Assembly (NCBI RefSeq): GCF_008386235.1
Contig: NZ_CP040671.1
Coordinates: forward strand, 62,001 to 126,000
Length of the DNA: 64,000 nt
DNA from: Thermosynechococcus sp. CL-1
Lineage (GTDB): Bacteria; Cyanobacteriota; Cyanobacteriia; Thermosynechococcales; Thermosynechococcaceae
Direction of reading: 5' to 3'
Made by a program: the position numbers and the translations under genes. Below, piece after piece: positions 17,690 through 27,061 of this stretch (positions are counted from its first letter, which is position 1; each line of letters begins with the position of its first letter). The notes under the pieces were generated by a model. It ran no database searches. It was not told where the DNA came from and worked only from the letters and a program-made list of their open reading frames with translations.

Positions 17690-18706
17690 ATGCAATCCCT
17701 ATCCTATTGGCCACCACTGCCGCTGCACTCTGGCGTGATCCACACGGTCTTTACTGCCTATGTCCAACGCTGGGGGTGCCTCTACCCTTGGCAACCGCAA
17801 ACCAGCCATGTTTTCCATGGGGCGGAGGGCGTGCCCCTGTACGGTGAGGGGTATCGGGTTGGCCAAGCACGCGGAACCATCATTGCCACCTACGGCATTA
17901 CGGGTGATCTCAAGAATCAATGGTACTTGCATACCCTTGCCCATTGGGCGATCGCCCGCCGCTTTGATGTGGTGCTTTTCGACTGGCGTGCCCATGGCCG
18001 CAGTGCTGAACTTTCTCCGGCGTTGACCAGTGATGGGCTTTACGAAGGCCAAGACTTTGTGGCGATCGCCCAACAGTGTCAAGAACTGGGCTATACCCCT
18101 CCCTACTGGTTTGTTGGCTATTCCTTGGGGGGTCAGTTAGCCCTTTGGGGGGCGTGGTATGCCCAACAGCAAGGGACAAAAGAGATTGGGGGGGCGGCTG
18201 TGATTTGCCCCAACCTTGACTCCAACCGCTCCCTTGCCCACCTCGGCACGACTTTTTGGGGACAGCAATTTGAACGCGCCATCAGCCGTCAACTCCAACA
18301 CTTGGCTCGCCACCTGCATCGTCTTCATCCTCAAATCTTTGATCTCAACACCGTTGCCCAGATTGACACCATTGCCGGTTTTGATGCCGCCCTCGTCATT
18401 GACCGCCTTGGCTTTGGCAGTGTGGCCGAGTATTACGCTGCCAGTAGTCCCTTGCCACTGTTGCCGCAACTGACAATACCCGTATGGATTCTCTATGCCG
18501 CCGATGATCCCCTATTTGATCCCTGTCTGGTGCCAGAACTCCTAGCGATTGCCGAGGCGAACCCTGCCCTCACCCTGCTGATGACAGAGCAAGGGGGTCA
18601 CGTGGGCTTTACCAGCGATCGCAAGTGTCAACGACTCTGGGGCGATCCCGACTACTGCTGGGGCATCCATCGGCTCTTGGACTGGCTAGGGCAGCAACCT
18701 AGATAA
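17690..18706 (+). CDS. Alpha/beta hydrolase, YheT-like
   Basis: A 338-residue hydrolase. The nucleophile elbow GYSLGGQLAL (Ser near residue 146), the acid in YAADDPLFDP and the catalytic His in GGHVGF complete the triad. The early segments ATYGITGDLKNQWYLHTL and FDWRAHGRS match COG0429/YheT-type hydrolases, which are thought to act on short acyl esters, though no physiological substrate is established. It has no signal peptide. It is the only rightward gene in its stretch and is divergent from the stalk protein gene, 73 bases away. Confidence 0.75.
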   Translation: MQSLSYWPPLPLHSGVIHTVFTAYVQRWGCLYPWQPQTSHVFHGAEGVPLYGEGYRVGQARGTIIATYGITGDLKNQWYLHTLAHWAIARRFDVVLFDWRAHGRSAELSPALTSDGLYEGQDFVAIAQQCQELGYTPPYWFVGYSLGGQLALWGAWYAQQQGTKEIGGAAVICPNLDSNRSLAHLGTTFWGQQFERAISRQLQHLARHLHRLHPQIFDLNTVAQIDTIAGFDAALVIDRLGFGSVAEYYAASSPLPLLPQLTIPVWILYAADDPLFDPCLVPELLAIAEANPALTLLMTEQGGHVGFTSDRKCQRLWGDPDYCWGIHRLLDWLGQQPR

Positions 18707-18721
18707 CCCACGAAAGTATAA

Positions 18722-18794
<73 letters not shown>

Positions 18795-18810
18795 TATTTG
18801 GCGATTTCTC

Positions 18811-18816
18811 ATTATA
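18811..18816 (-). promoter_or_regulatory. -10 element of tRNA-Cys
   Basis: On the minus strand a perfect TATAAT lies 16 bases before the tRNA 5' end, giving a leader of about ten bases. No good -35 hexamer is seen at the expected distance. Confidence 0.5.
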
Positions 18817-18852
18817 GCCGATAGCGCTCTTCCCATCCTTGATTGTTTTAGC

Positions 18853-20757
18853 TTACTGACCAGATTGCTCAAGGTAACGCTGAATCGCTTCCCGGGTCAC
18901 TGCCGCCAGAGACATGCCCTTGGCTGCTGCTAATTCCTTGAGTTGCTGGTATTGATCAGCCCGCACATCCACACGATAGCGCTTCGTTGTGGCTGTGGGA
19001 ACGTAATTCGCGGCAAATTCTCGCAAGGCCGCAAAACCAACCCGATGGCAAAAATCACCAAAGGATTCTCCCTGCTGTCGGCGATCGCGATAAAAAACTA
19101 GCAATGGCTCTAGGGCTGTTTCCAGTTCGGCAATCGGTAACCGCTCAATATAGACCTCCGCTAAGCGGGTTTGATCGGGACTCCCCCCCAACCAAGTCTG
19201 ATAGGCGCCGGGGACAATGCCAACAAAGCCCAATTCCGCTAAGTAGGGGCGGGCACAGCCATTGGGGCACCCCGTCATCCGAATCACAAAGTGCTCCTCT
19301 TGGAGTCCCAGCCGATCCATGAGGCGACGAATCCGCTCCAGTACCCCCGGAATTGCCCGTTCCGATTCAGTAATGGCTAAGCCACAGGTAGGCAACGCCG
19401 GGCAGGCCATGCTATAGCGTTCGAGGGGATCAATGGCATTGACATCACGCACCCCGTGCTGCTCAAGGATGTGCTGAATTGCATCCTGTTGATCGGGAGA
19501 GACATCACACAGGAGCAGATTTTGGTGAGGCGTGACCCGCAGGGGGAGCTGAAAGTCCTTGACGATTTTCTTGAGGGCCGACTTGAGTTTGAAGTTCCCC
19601 TGATCAAGGATGCGGCCATTGGCAATGGAGAGGCCATAGAAGAATTTGCCATCTCCTTGGGGGTGCCAGCCCAAAAAGTCCTGATAGCGCCACGGCGGCA
19701 GCGGGCGAAAGGGTTCGAGGGGCTTGCCAAAGTATTCTTCCACCTTGGCCTTGAATTTTTCGACTCCCCAATCGTGGATCAGGTATTTCAAACGGGCGTG
19801 GCGCCGATTATAGCGATCGCCATAGTCCCGCTGGGTGGCCACGATCGCCTTCACCGCCTCATAGACATCTGCCGCGCGGACAAAGCCAATTTCATCAGCC
19901 ATGCGGGCAAAGGTTTCTTCTTTGTTGTGGGTGCGCCCCAAACCACCACCAGCATAGATATTGAAGCCCTCAAGATGGCCTTGGGCATCTGTAATCACCA
20001 CCAGTGTCAAATCTTGGGAGAAGAGATCTACGGAGTTATCCCCCGGCACCGTGACACAGCACTTAAATTTGCGGGGCATATAGTGATCGCCATAGATTGG
20101 CTCTTCGTTATTGGCGAAGATCGTGCCATTGCCATTGCGCTGCCGTGCCGCCTTTACATCGGGGTGCTCTTCGGCGGAGATCACCTTTTCACCATCGAGC
20201 CAAATCTCGTAGTAGGCACCGGTTTGTGGGGTCAGCAGATCGGCAATGCGGTGGGCATACTCATAGGCAAGGGCATATTCCGGGCGATCGCGAAAGGGGG
20301 CGGGTGGCGCCATGACATTGCGGTTCAAATCACCGCAGGCGCCCAATGTGGATCCCATGCTGCGGACAATGGCGGCGATCGCTGCTTTCAGATTCTTCTT
20401 GAGAATGCCGTGCAACTGGAATCCTTGCCGCGTTGTTGCCCGCAGGGTGTGGTTGCCATACTCATCCGCCAAGCGATCCAAGGTTAAATAGAGCTGCGGC
20501 GGAATATACCCTCCTGGACTGCGGGTGCGCAGCATGAACTGGTAGTCTTTTTCCTGCCCTTTGACGCGGTTATCGCGGTTGTCCTGCTGATAGGAGCCGT
20601 GGAACTTGAGGATCTGCACCCCCGCTTCGCTAAAATGATTGGTTGGTTCTAGCAGTTCTGTGGCTAGGGGTTCTCGCAGATGTTGGCTCCGTTCCTTGAG
20701 AGCCTCAATTTTTGAGCGTTTCAGGGCAGCATCAGCAGAGGGGGGCGAAGCAACCAT
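18853..20757 (-). CDS. sir: Ferredoxin-sulfite reductase with C-terminal ribbon-helix-helix-like tail
   Basis: A 634-residue ferredoxin-dependent enzyme reducing sulfite to sulfide with sirohaem and a [4Fe-4S] cluster. Cluster cysteines appear as CPALPTC and TGCPNGC; the substrate-binding arginines are in RTRSPGGYI and [11 protein letters not shown]. Unlike a minimal reductase, the last 42 residues (about 592-634, starting [12 protein letters not shown] and containing [17 protein letters not shown]) have the strand-helix-helix pattern of CopG/Arc DNA-binding domains. Sulfite rather than nitrite specificity is inferred from family resemblance. The gene has its own upstream region containing a long inverted repeat, and follows a small gene on the same strand. 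Confidence 0.9.
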   Translation of the reverse strand: MVASPPSADAALKRSKIEALKERSQHLREPLATELLEPTNHFSEAGVQILKFHGSYQQDNRDNRVKGQEKDYQFMLRTRSPGGYIPPQLYLTLDRLADEYGNHTLRATTRQGFQLHGILKKNLKAAIAAIVRSMGSTLGACGDLNRNVMAPPAPFRDRPEYALAYEYAHRIADLLTPQTGAYYEIWLDGEKVISAEEHPDVKAARQRNGNGTIFANNEEPIYGDHYMPRKFKCCVTVPGDNSVDLFSQDLTLVVITDAQGHLEGFNIYAGGGLGRTHNKEETFARMADEIGFVRAADVYEAVKAIVATQRDYGDRYNRRHARLKYLIHDWGVEKFKAKVEEYFGKPLEPFRPLPPWRYQDFLGWHPQGDGKFFYGLSIANGRILDQGNFKLKSALKKIVKDFQLPLRVTPHQNLLLCDVSPDQQDAIQHILEQHGVRDVNAIDPLERYSMACPALPTCGLAITESERAIPGVLERIRRLMDRLGLQEEHFVIRMTGCPNGCARPYLAELGFVGIVPGAYQTWLGGSPDQTRLAEVYIERLPIAELETALEPLLVFYRDRRQQGESFGDFCHRVGFAALREFAANYVPTATTKRYRVDVRADQYQQLKELAAAKGMSLAAVTREAIQRYLEQSGQ

Positions 20758-20787
20758 AGTGTTCTTTTTTCCAGCAGGTGAAAGTAA

Positions 20788-20849
20788 CTAAAATGACGAC
20801 AGCCAAAAGTCCCTAATCTTGATCGGGAAAGTGAGCTATCTCATTTTAG
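20788..20849. repeat. Inverted repeat upstream of sir
   Basis: CTAAAATGA at 20788-20796 is matched perfectly by TCATTTTAG at 20841-20849, nine bases each, 44 bases apart, starting 31 bases before the sir start codon. Each arm contains a TAAAAT or ATTTTA box that could also be read as a -10 element. It may be a pair of operator half-sites or the closing stem of a leader RNA. Confidence 0.45.
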
Positions 20850-20865
20850 CGAACCTGTGGAACGA

Positions 20866-21036
20866 TTAACAGGAGGGTTCTTCCTTGGAGGCACAGTCCT
20901 TTTGCCAGCAGCGTTCGAGGTAAGCATCGTAATACTGCCGCCAGAACCGTTTGGGATTGAGGGTAAAGCCCGGACTAAATAGCCGTTGGTTCAAATACTG
21001 CCACAGGGGAAAGGCGAGGACACGACGCGTAGCCAT
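20866..21036 (-). CDS. Small basic-aromatic protein, 56 residues, unrecognised
   Basis: An open frame of 56 codons plus TAA on the minus strand. The product begins MATRRVLAFPLWQYL, continues with LNPKRFWRQYYDAYLERCW and ends KEEPSC. It is rich in Arg, Tyr, Trp and Phe with an amphipathic middle, has no membrane helix, and reads like a folded cyanobacterial small protein rather than noise. It lies divergently from crtQ (158 bases) and upstream of sir on the same strand. No strong ribosome site precedes the ATG. I do not recognise the family. Confidence 0.55.
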   Translation of the reverse strand: MATRRVLAFPLWQYLNQRLFSPGFTLNPKRFWRQYYDAYLERCWQKDCASKEEPSC

Positions 21037-21194
21037 AAGCACACCGTGAGCGTGAGCGATTCAAAAACTTCAACTTACCTTGATCATAGACGAGGGTTCT
21101 GGGGGGCAAGAGTCTCTGCCAAGTTTCTTAACGCGCGAGAAACCGTCCGAGGGGCGAAAAATGTTAAAATCTGTAAAGTTTTCTGGGATCACTG

Positions 21195-22634
21195 ATGCGG
21201 GTTGTCATTGTTGGTGCAGGGTTAGCCGGCTTAGCCGCCGCAGTGGATTTGGTGGATGCCGGTCACAGTGTTGAAATCTATGAATCCCGTCCCTTTGTGG
21301 GGGGCAAAGTCAGCAGTTGGCAAGATGCCGATGGAAACCACATTGAGATGGGGCTGCATGTTTTCTTTTACAACTACGCCAATCTCTTTGAACTGATGAC
21401 CAAGGTGGGGGCGATCGCCAACCTACTGCCCAAGGAACATACCCACACCTTTATTAATCGCGGTGGTCAGGTGGGAGAACTGGATTTTCGCTTTCCCTTG
21501 GGTGCCCCCTTCAACGGTCTCAAGGCCTTCTTCACCACCAGTCAACTCTCTGCTGCCGATAAATTCTTTAATGCCATTGCCCTTGGCACGAGTCCTGTGG
21601 TGCGGGGTCTGGTGGACTACGAGGGGGCAATGCGCCAAATCCGCGCCTTAGATCAGGTCAGTTTTGCGGAGTGGTTTCGGCGGCAGGGCGGTTCAGAAAA
21701 TAGCCTCAAGCGCCTTTGGAATCCCATTTCCTACGCCTTGGGCTTTATTGATACCGAGCACATGTCCGCTCGCTGTATGCTGACGATCTTTATGATGTTT
21801 GCCGCCAAAACAACTGCCTCACGGCTCAATATGCTCAAGGGATCACCGGCAGAATACCTGCTCAAACCCTTGGTGAACTACATTGAAGCACGGGGGGCTA
21901 AGATTCATCTGCGGCGACGGGTGAAGGAAATTCTCTTTCGCGGCGAGGATCCTAGCACTTGGCAGGTGGAAGGGTTGGTGATTCCCCTAGGCGAAGAACT
22001 AGAAACAGTTACAGCGGATGCCTATCTATGTGCCTGTGATGTGCCGGGGATTCAACGCCTGATTCCAAAAGCATGGCGATCGCACCCGACCTTTGACAAC
22101 ATCTTTAAGCTCGAGGCCGTGCCTGTGGCCACGGTACAACTGCGATTTGATGGCTGGGTTACGGAACTGCAAGACCCCAGTAAGCAAAAACAGGTGGCGG
22201 CAACGGGTATTGATAACCTGCTCTACACTGCCGATGCTGACTTTTCCTGCTTTGCGGATCTGGCCCTCACTAGTCCAGCGGACTACTATCGCGAAGGTCA
22301 AGGCTCCTTACTGCAAGTGGTGCTTACTCCCGGTGATCCCTTCATCAAAGCCAGCAATGAAGAAATTGCCCAACATGTGCTGCGCCAAGTCCATGAACTT
22401 TTCCCCTCGTCGCGCCATCTGAACATGACATGGTACAGTGTCGTCAAATTAGCGCAGTCCCTCTATCGCGAAGCCCCCGGCATGGATCCCTATCGTCCGC
22501 CCCAAAAAACACCCGTTCCTAACTTTTACTTGGCGGGCAGCTATACGCAACAGGACTACATTGACAGCATGGAGGGCGCGACAATGTCCGGACGACAAGC
22601 CGCCCAAGCGATTTTGGCAGGAGGTCATGGATGA
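21195..22634 (+). CDS. crtQ: Zeta-carotene desaturase (plant/cyanobacterial type)
   Basis: A 479-residue FAD enzyme converting zeta-carotene to lycopene in the membrane. The FAD dinucleotide motif [13 protein letters not shown] is at residues 7-19, followed by [11 protein letters not shown]; the family signature [17 protein letters not shown] and the C-terminal [20 protein letters not shown] are present. This distinguishes it from CrtI-type bacterial desaturases. The ATG at 21195 is preceded by a TTAAAAT box about 30 bases upstream that may be the -10. Its TGA overlaps the next gene's ATG as ATGA, so the two are coupled. Confidence 0.95.
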   Translation: MRVVIVGAGLAGLAAAVDLVDAGHSVEIYESRPFVGGKVSSWQDADGNHIEMGLHVFFYNYANLFELMTKVGAIANLLPKEHTHTFINRGGQVGELDFRFPLGAPFNGLKAFFTTSQLSAADKFFNAIALGTSPVVRGLVDYEGAMRQIRALDQVSFAEWFRRQGGSENSLKRLWNPISYALGFIDTEHMSARCMLTIFMMFAAKTTASRLNMLKGSPAEYLLKPLVNYIEARGAKIHLRRRVKEILFRGEDPSTWQVEGLVIPLGEELETVTADAYLCACDVPGIQRLIPKAWRSHPTFDNIFKLEAVPVATVQLRFDGWVTELQDPSKQKQVAATGIDNLLYTADADFSCFADLALTSPADYYREGQGSLLQVVLTPGDPFIKASNEEIAQHVLRQVHELFPSSRHLNMTWYSVVKLAQSLYREAPGMDPYRPPQKTPVPNFYLAGSYTQQDYIDSMEGATMSGRQAAQAILAGGHG

Positions 22635-23080
22635 GTTGGTTAGAGCATACGGTTCAGATTGAAGTGGCAGCCGATGTCGATCGCGTCTGGGCACTGTGGT
22701 CGGATCTGGAGAAAATGCCCCTGTGGATGAAGTGGATTGAATCTGTGGTCATCACTGAAGAAGACCCTACCCTATCGCGCTGGACATTGGCCACGGGCAA
22801 CTGGCACTTTAGCTGGCGATCGCGCATTTGCCGCCAAGTGAAGCACCAAATGATTCAGTGGGAGTCCGTGGATGGGCTGCCTAATCGGGGTGCAATTCGC
22901 TTTTACGATCGCCAAGACAGCACCATTGTCAAGCTGTCGGTCTCCTATGCCATTCCGGGAATTTTGGGACAAATGATGGATCGCCTTTTCCTTGGCCGCG
23001 TAGTTGAAAGTACATTGCAAGCAGATCTCGAACGCTTTCGTGAATATGCCCAACAGATGCAGCCCACACAGGTTTCCTGA
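22631..23080 (+). CDS. SRPBCC (polyketide cyclase/COQ10-like) lipid-binding protein
   Basis: A 149-residue START/SRPBCC fold protein. [31 protein letters not shown] at its start is the typical cyclase/dehydrase opening (strand, helix and the WxDLExMPxWM pattern), and the C-terminal long helix runs through [19 protein letters not shown]. Such proteins bind hydrophobic ligands; in coenzyme Q biology COQ10 chaperones quinone. Coupling by ATGA overlap with crtQ suggests it handles a carotenoid or quinone linked to the desaturase reaction, which uses plastoquinone. That link is inference. Confidence 0.8.
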   Translation: MSWLEHTVQIEVAADVDRVWALWSDLEKMPLWMKWIESVVITEEDPTLSRWTLATGNWHFSWRSRICRQVKHQMIQWESVDGLPNRGAIRFYDRQDSTIVKLSVSYAIPGILGQMMDRLFLGRVVESTLQADLERFREYAQQMQPTQVS

Positions 23081-23087
23081 GGTTGAC

Positions 23088-24077
23088 TCAAAGTTGGGAT
23101 AGACCAAAAGAGATCGCGATCGCCAGCAGGGCTGCACCGGGAAACGTGAGTACCCATGCCATGAAAATTTGCGCCCACACTTGCCAGTTCACTTCCCCTT
23201 GATGGCGATAGCCAGCACCCGTAATCGCACCCACCACGACTTGTGTCGTACTGACGGGAAAGCCCACCAGACTTGCGGCTCCCACGGTCAAGGCGGCACT
23301 GAGATTCGCTAAGCAGCCACTCACAGGGTCAAGGGGTGTAATTTTCTCCCCCGTGGTGCGGATAATGCGTTCGCCGCCGCCATAGGTACCGATCGCGATC
23401 GCCAAGGCACAGGCAGCCATCACCCAGAAGGGCACACCCGCATCCGGTGACAGTTGTCCCCAACTCACAAGGGCAAGGGTGATCACCCCCATTGTTTTCT
23501 GGGCATCGTTGGCACCGTGGGCAACGGCCATCAATGTTCCGGAGAGAATCTGCAACCGTTGCCAGTGCTCTGGGGGAATGTCTTGGGATTGCCGCCATTT
23601 CTCGACAAGCGTCATGAAACTCAGGCCAATGGCGATCGCCACCAAGGGGGACACGACCATGGGAATCACCACCGCCTCAACAATCCCCTGCCAATAGATG
23701 ATTTGTGGTGACACTTGAAAGAGGGCTGCCCCCACCAAGCCACCAATGAGGGCATGGGAAGAACTACTGGGTAAACCCCAATACCAAGTGAGCAAATTCC
23801 AGCCCATCGCGCCGAGGAGTGCGGCACTAATGACGCCAAACCAATGGGCACCCAAGGCACTGCTGTTGAGAATGCCGGCTTCAATTGTTAGCGCCACCCG
23901 CGTACTCAAGAAGGCACCACCAAAATTAGCGACAGCAGCAAAGATGAGCGCCGATCGCAGGGAAAGGGCACGGGTGGCCACCACCGTTGCAATGGCATTG
24001 GCGGCATCATGGAAGCCATTGGTGACATCAAAAAGGAGGGCGATCGCAATCAACCCCCCCTTGAAATCAATGGCCAT
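23088..24077 (-). CDS. PiT-family inorganic phosphate permease
   Basis: A 329-residue membrane protein with about ten helices. The two PiT signatures are clear: DVTNGFHDAANAIATVVATR near residue 17 and AHGANDAQKTMGV near 187, with the internal duplication of the family. Length matches short bacterial PiT members that use protons or sodium to import phosphate. Its ATG lies three bases after the thiC stop, so it is almost certainly in the thiC transcript and therefore below the TPP riboswitch. It is convergent with the SRPBCC gene, eight bases away. Confidence 0.88.
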   Translation of the reverse strand: MAIDFKGGLIAIALLFDVTNGFHDAANAIATVVATRALSLRSALIFAAVANFGGAFLSTRVALTIEAGILNSSALGAHWFGVISAALLGAMGWNLLTWYWGLPSSSSHALIGGLVGAALFQVSPQIIYWQGIVEAVVIPMVVSPLVAIAIGLSFMTLVEKWRQSQDIPPEHWQRLQILSGTLMAVAHGANDAQKTMGVITLALVSWGQLSPDAGVPFWVMAACALAIAIGTYGGGERIIRTTGEKITPLDPVSGCLANLSAALTVGAASLVGFPVSTTQVVVGAITGAGYRHQGEVNWQVWAQIFMAWVLTFPGAALLAIAISFGLSQL

Positions 24078-24080
24078 GCC

Positions 24081-25566
<1,486 letters not shown>

Positions 25567-25574
25567 TGTCGTTC

Positions 25575-25580
25575 ATTCTA
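25575..25580 (-). promoter_or_regulatory. Probable -10 element of the thiC transcript
   Basis: TAGAAT on the minus strand sits about seven bases before the predicted riboswitch 5' end, the right place for a start immediately in front of the aptamer. No recognisable -35 hexamer. Confidence 0.4.
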
Positions 25581-25606
25581 CCACTTTGCCCTTGGGGGGG
25601 TGGGGA

Positions 25607-26542
25607 TCAGTCTAAAACGTCAATGCGTACAGGCCCGACACCGGCACCAATGAGGCCAATGGCAGCCGCAGCGCCCCGCGAGAGGTCAATTTCCCGTCCC
25701 CCCGTAAAAGGCCCGCGATCGTTAATGCGCACCACTACTGAGCGGCCATTCTGGAGATTGGTCACCCGTACCCGTGTCCCAAAGGGCAGTGTGCGATGAG
25801 CCGCCGTCAGGGCATCCTGATCAAATCGCTCGCCATTGGCAGTGCGGGCACCATGGAAGCCGGGGCCATACCACGAGGCAATACCCGTCAACTGCATCCG
25901 AATTGGTCCCATGGCCACAACGGTATTTGGGCTACCCTCTACGCTGGTTAGGGCAGGGGCATTCCCCAGTTGGCGGCGGATCAGGTTAGTAATGCGCAGG
26001 GCGTTTTCATCATTGCGTTGTGAACTATTGGGAAGCGTGACTTGATTGTTCAGAGTCAGGAGAGGTTCTTTGTCGGCGTAGATGCGGTATTGCTGTTGTT
26101 GGGCATCCCAACCCACGCGCACAAGGTTGGCATCAAAGCCCTGTTCGTGGAGCTGATTGAGGCGAGCGGTAAGAAGGGTTGCCTGTTGGGCTGCTTCTGA
26201 GAGGGTGGTTTGCTCTGGCATTGCGGCGCCGTTGGCGGCAGCGACTTTGACGCCCTCTGTGGCTGCTACCCGTTGACCCAAGAAGGTGAGTACGGGAATC
26301 CCCCGCAAATAGACGGTTACGGCTTCGCGGCCTTGCTGTTGGTGACGATGCAGACTGGCGATCGCCCGTGTGGTGGTGGGGGCGGTGGATTGGCGTTCCC
26401 CAACTTTTGTGGCAACGACGGGGGAAGAGGGGGCTGAACCTGACTCTATGGCTGGTGTGGTTGTGGTTGCACGGCTACTGGAAAGGATTCCCAACACAGC
26501 CAAGGTGGTTGTTGTCAGACCCACATAAAGCGTTTTTTTCAT
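25607..26542 (-). CDS. rlpA: RlpA-like double-psi beta-barrel lipoprotein/septal protein
   Basis: A 311-residue exported protein. An N-terminal signal segment (MKKTLYVGLTTTTLAVLGIL) is followed by a variable region and a C-terminal RlpA domain (about 215-311): GIASWYGPGFHGARTANGE, ALTAAHRTLPFGTRVRV, and VVRINDRGPF with the catalytic-type Asp. RlpA of Pseudomonas is a lytic transglycosylase of denuded glycan strands; whether this one cuts peptidoglycan is inferred. No lipobox cysteine is evident. The gene has a long upstream region with a structured leader and lies upstream of thiC in the same direction, 40 bases before the riboswitch. Confidence 0.85.
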   Translation of the reverse strand: MKKTLYVGLTTTTLAVLGILSSSRATTTTPAIESGSAPSSPVVATKVGERQSTAPTTTRAIASLHRHQQQGREAVTVYLRGIPVLTFLGQRVAATEGVKVAAANGAAMPEQTTLSEAAQQATLLTARLNQLHEQGFDANLVRVGWDAQQQQYRIYADKEPLLTLNNQVTLPNSSQRNDENALRITNLIRRQLGNAPALTSVEGSPNTVVAMGPIRMQLTGIASWYGPGFHGARTANGERFDQDALTAAHRTLPFGTRVRVTNLQNGRSVVVRINDRGPFTGGREIDLSRGAAAAIGLIGAGVGPVRIDVLD

Positions 26543-26560
26543 AGGCGTCCGTTAAAAAGG

Positions 26561-26645
26561 GCATCCATACGGCTGGACAGTAGGGCACCAACATCACACA
26601 GGGGTTACCCCTACTGGTGCCGCGTTCGCTCTCATCGCGGAACTG
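26561..26645 (-). promoter_or_regulatory. Structured 5' leader of rlpA, possible riboswitch
   Basis: Within 100 bases upstream of the rlpA ATG several strong pairings are seen. Structure A: GGCACCA (26584-26590) with TGGTGCC (26615-26621), enclosing a hairpin AGGGG/CCCCT (26600-26604, 26608-26612). Structure B uses the same bases differently: CAGTAGGG (26578-26585) with CCCTACTG (26609-26616), eight perfect pairs, which excludes A. CCGCG/CGCGG (26620-26624, 26636-26640) and TCCA/TGGA (26564-26567, 26574-26577) flank it. Mutually exclusive stems are the mark of a switching RNA. RlpA genes are known clients of c-di-AMP (ydaO) riboswitches, but I do not see the conserved ydaO core. Confidence 0.45.
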
Positions 26646-26843
26646 TTTCAACCTACCACGAAGGCCTAGAATCAAGCATCAGGAGCATTTTGTTCATTAC
26701 AAACATTTTGAAAAAGAATAAAAAAGCGCTGAAGGCGGTGAAACCTACGCAGACTGGCATATTAACGGAATTTACGGTTGGCGAAAGAAAATAAGAAAAT
26801 TTTATAAACTTTTAACAAATCGTTTTTAATTTCTGAAGATTTC

Positions 26844-26859
26844 TGTGACTCAGATCACC
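26844..26859. promoter_or_regulatory. CRP/SyCRP1-like palindrome
   Basis: TGTGA-N6-TCACC matches nine of ten positions of the CRP consensus TGTGA-N6-TCACA, which cyanobacterial SyCRP1 also recognises. It lies about 300 bases from the rlpA start and 200 bases from the DUF2339 start, so either could be the target. One site by chance in 64 kb is not unlikely. Confidence 0.3.
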
Positions 26860-27061
26860 GAAAATAAAAATTTATCTAAAAGAGAAAATTTGCTTTTTGT
26901 GACCTTTTCTGTGTGCCATAGGACGATTTCTCACCCAATTTTGTTTCCCGTTTTACCCCTGTTGGGATGCGCCTCTAGCCACTTCATAAAGTGCATTGCC
27001 CAAGGAATGGCTCTCTTCTCTAGCGCATAAAACGGGGATATAGTCCGTAGGGAGCCGAACC

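Larger units (their letters stand above)
26543..27061. other. Long AT-rich intergenic region between rlpA and the DUF2339 gene
   Basis: 519 bases between divergent genes. The left third holds the structured rlpA leader. The middle (26700-26900) is AT-rich with A and T tracts and should contain both promoters. A CRP-like palindrome at 26844-26859 is listed separately. No convincing small open frame was found. Confidence 0.6.

Noticed and set aside
19456..20487. 343-codon open frame antisense to sir
   Set aside because: Shadow of the strongly conserved sulfite reductase frame; no motif or ribosome site.
26561..26700. Definite c-di-AMP (ydaO) riboswitch upstream of rlpA
   Set aside because: Context fits, but the conserved ydaO core sequences are not visible by eye; kept as an unclassified structured leader.
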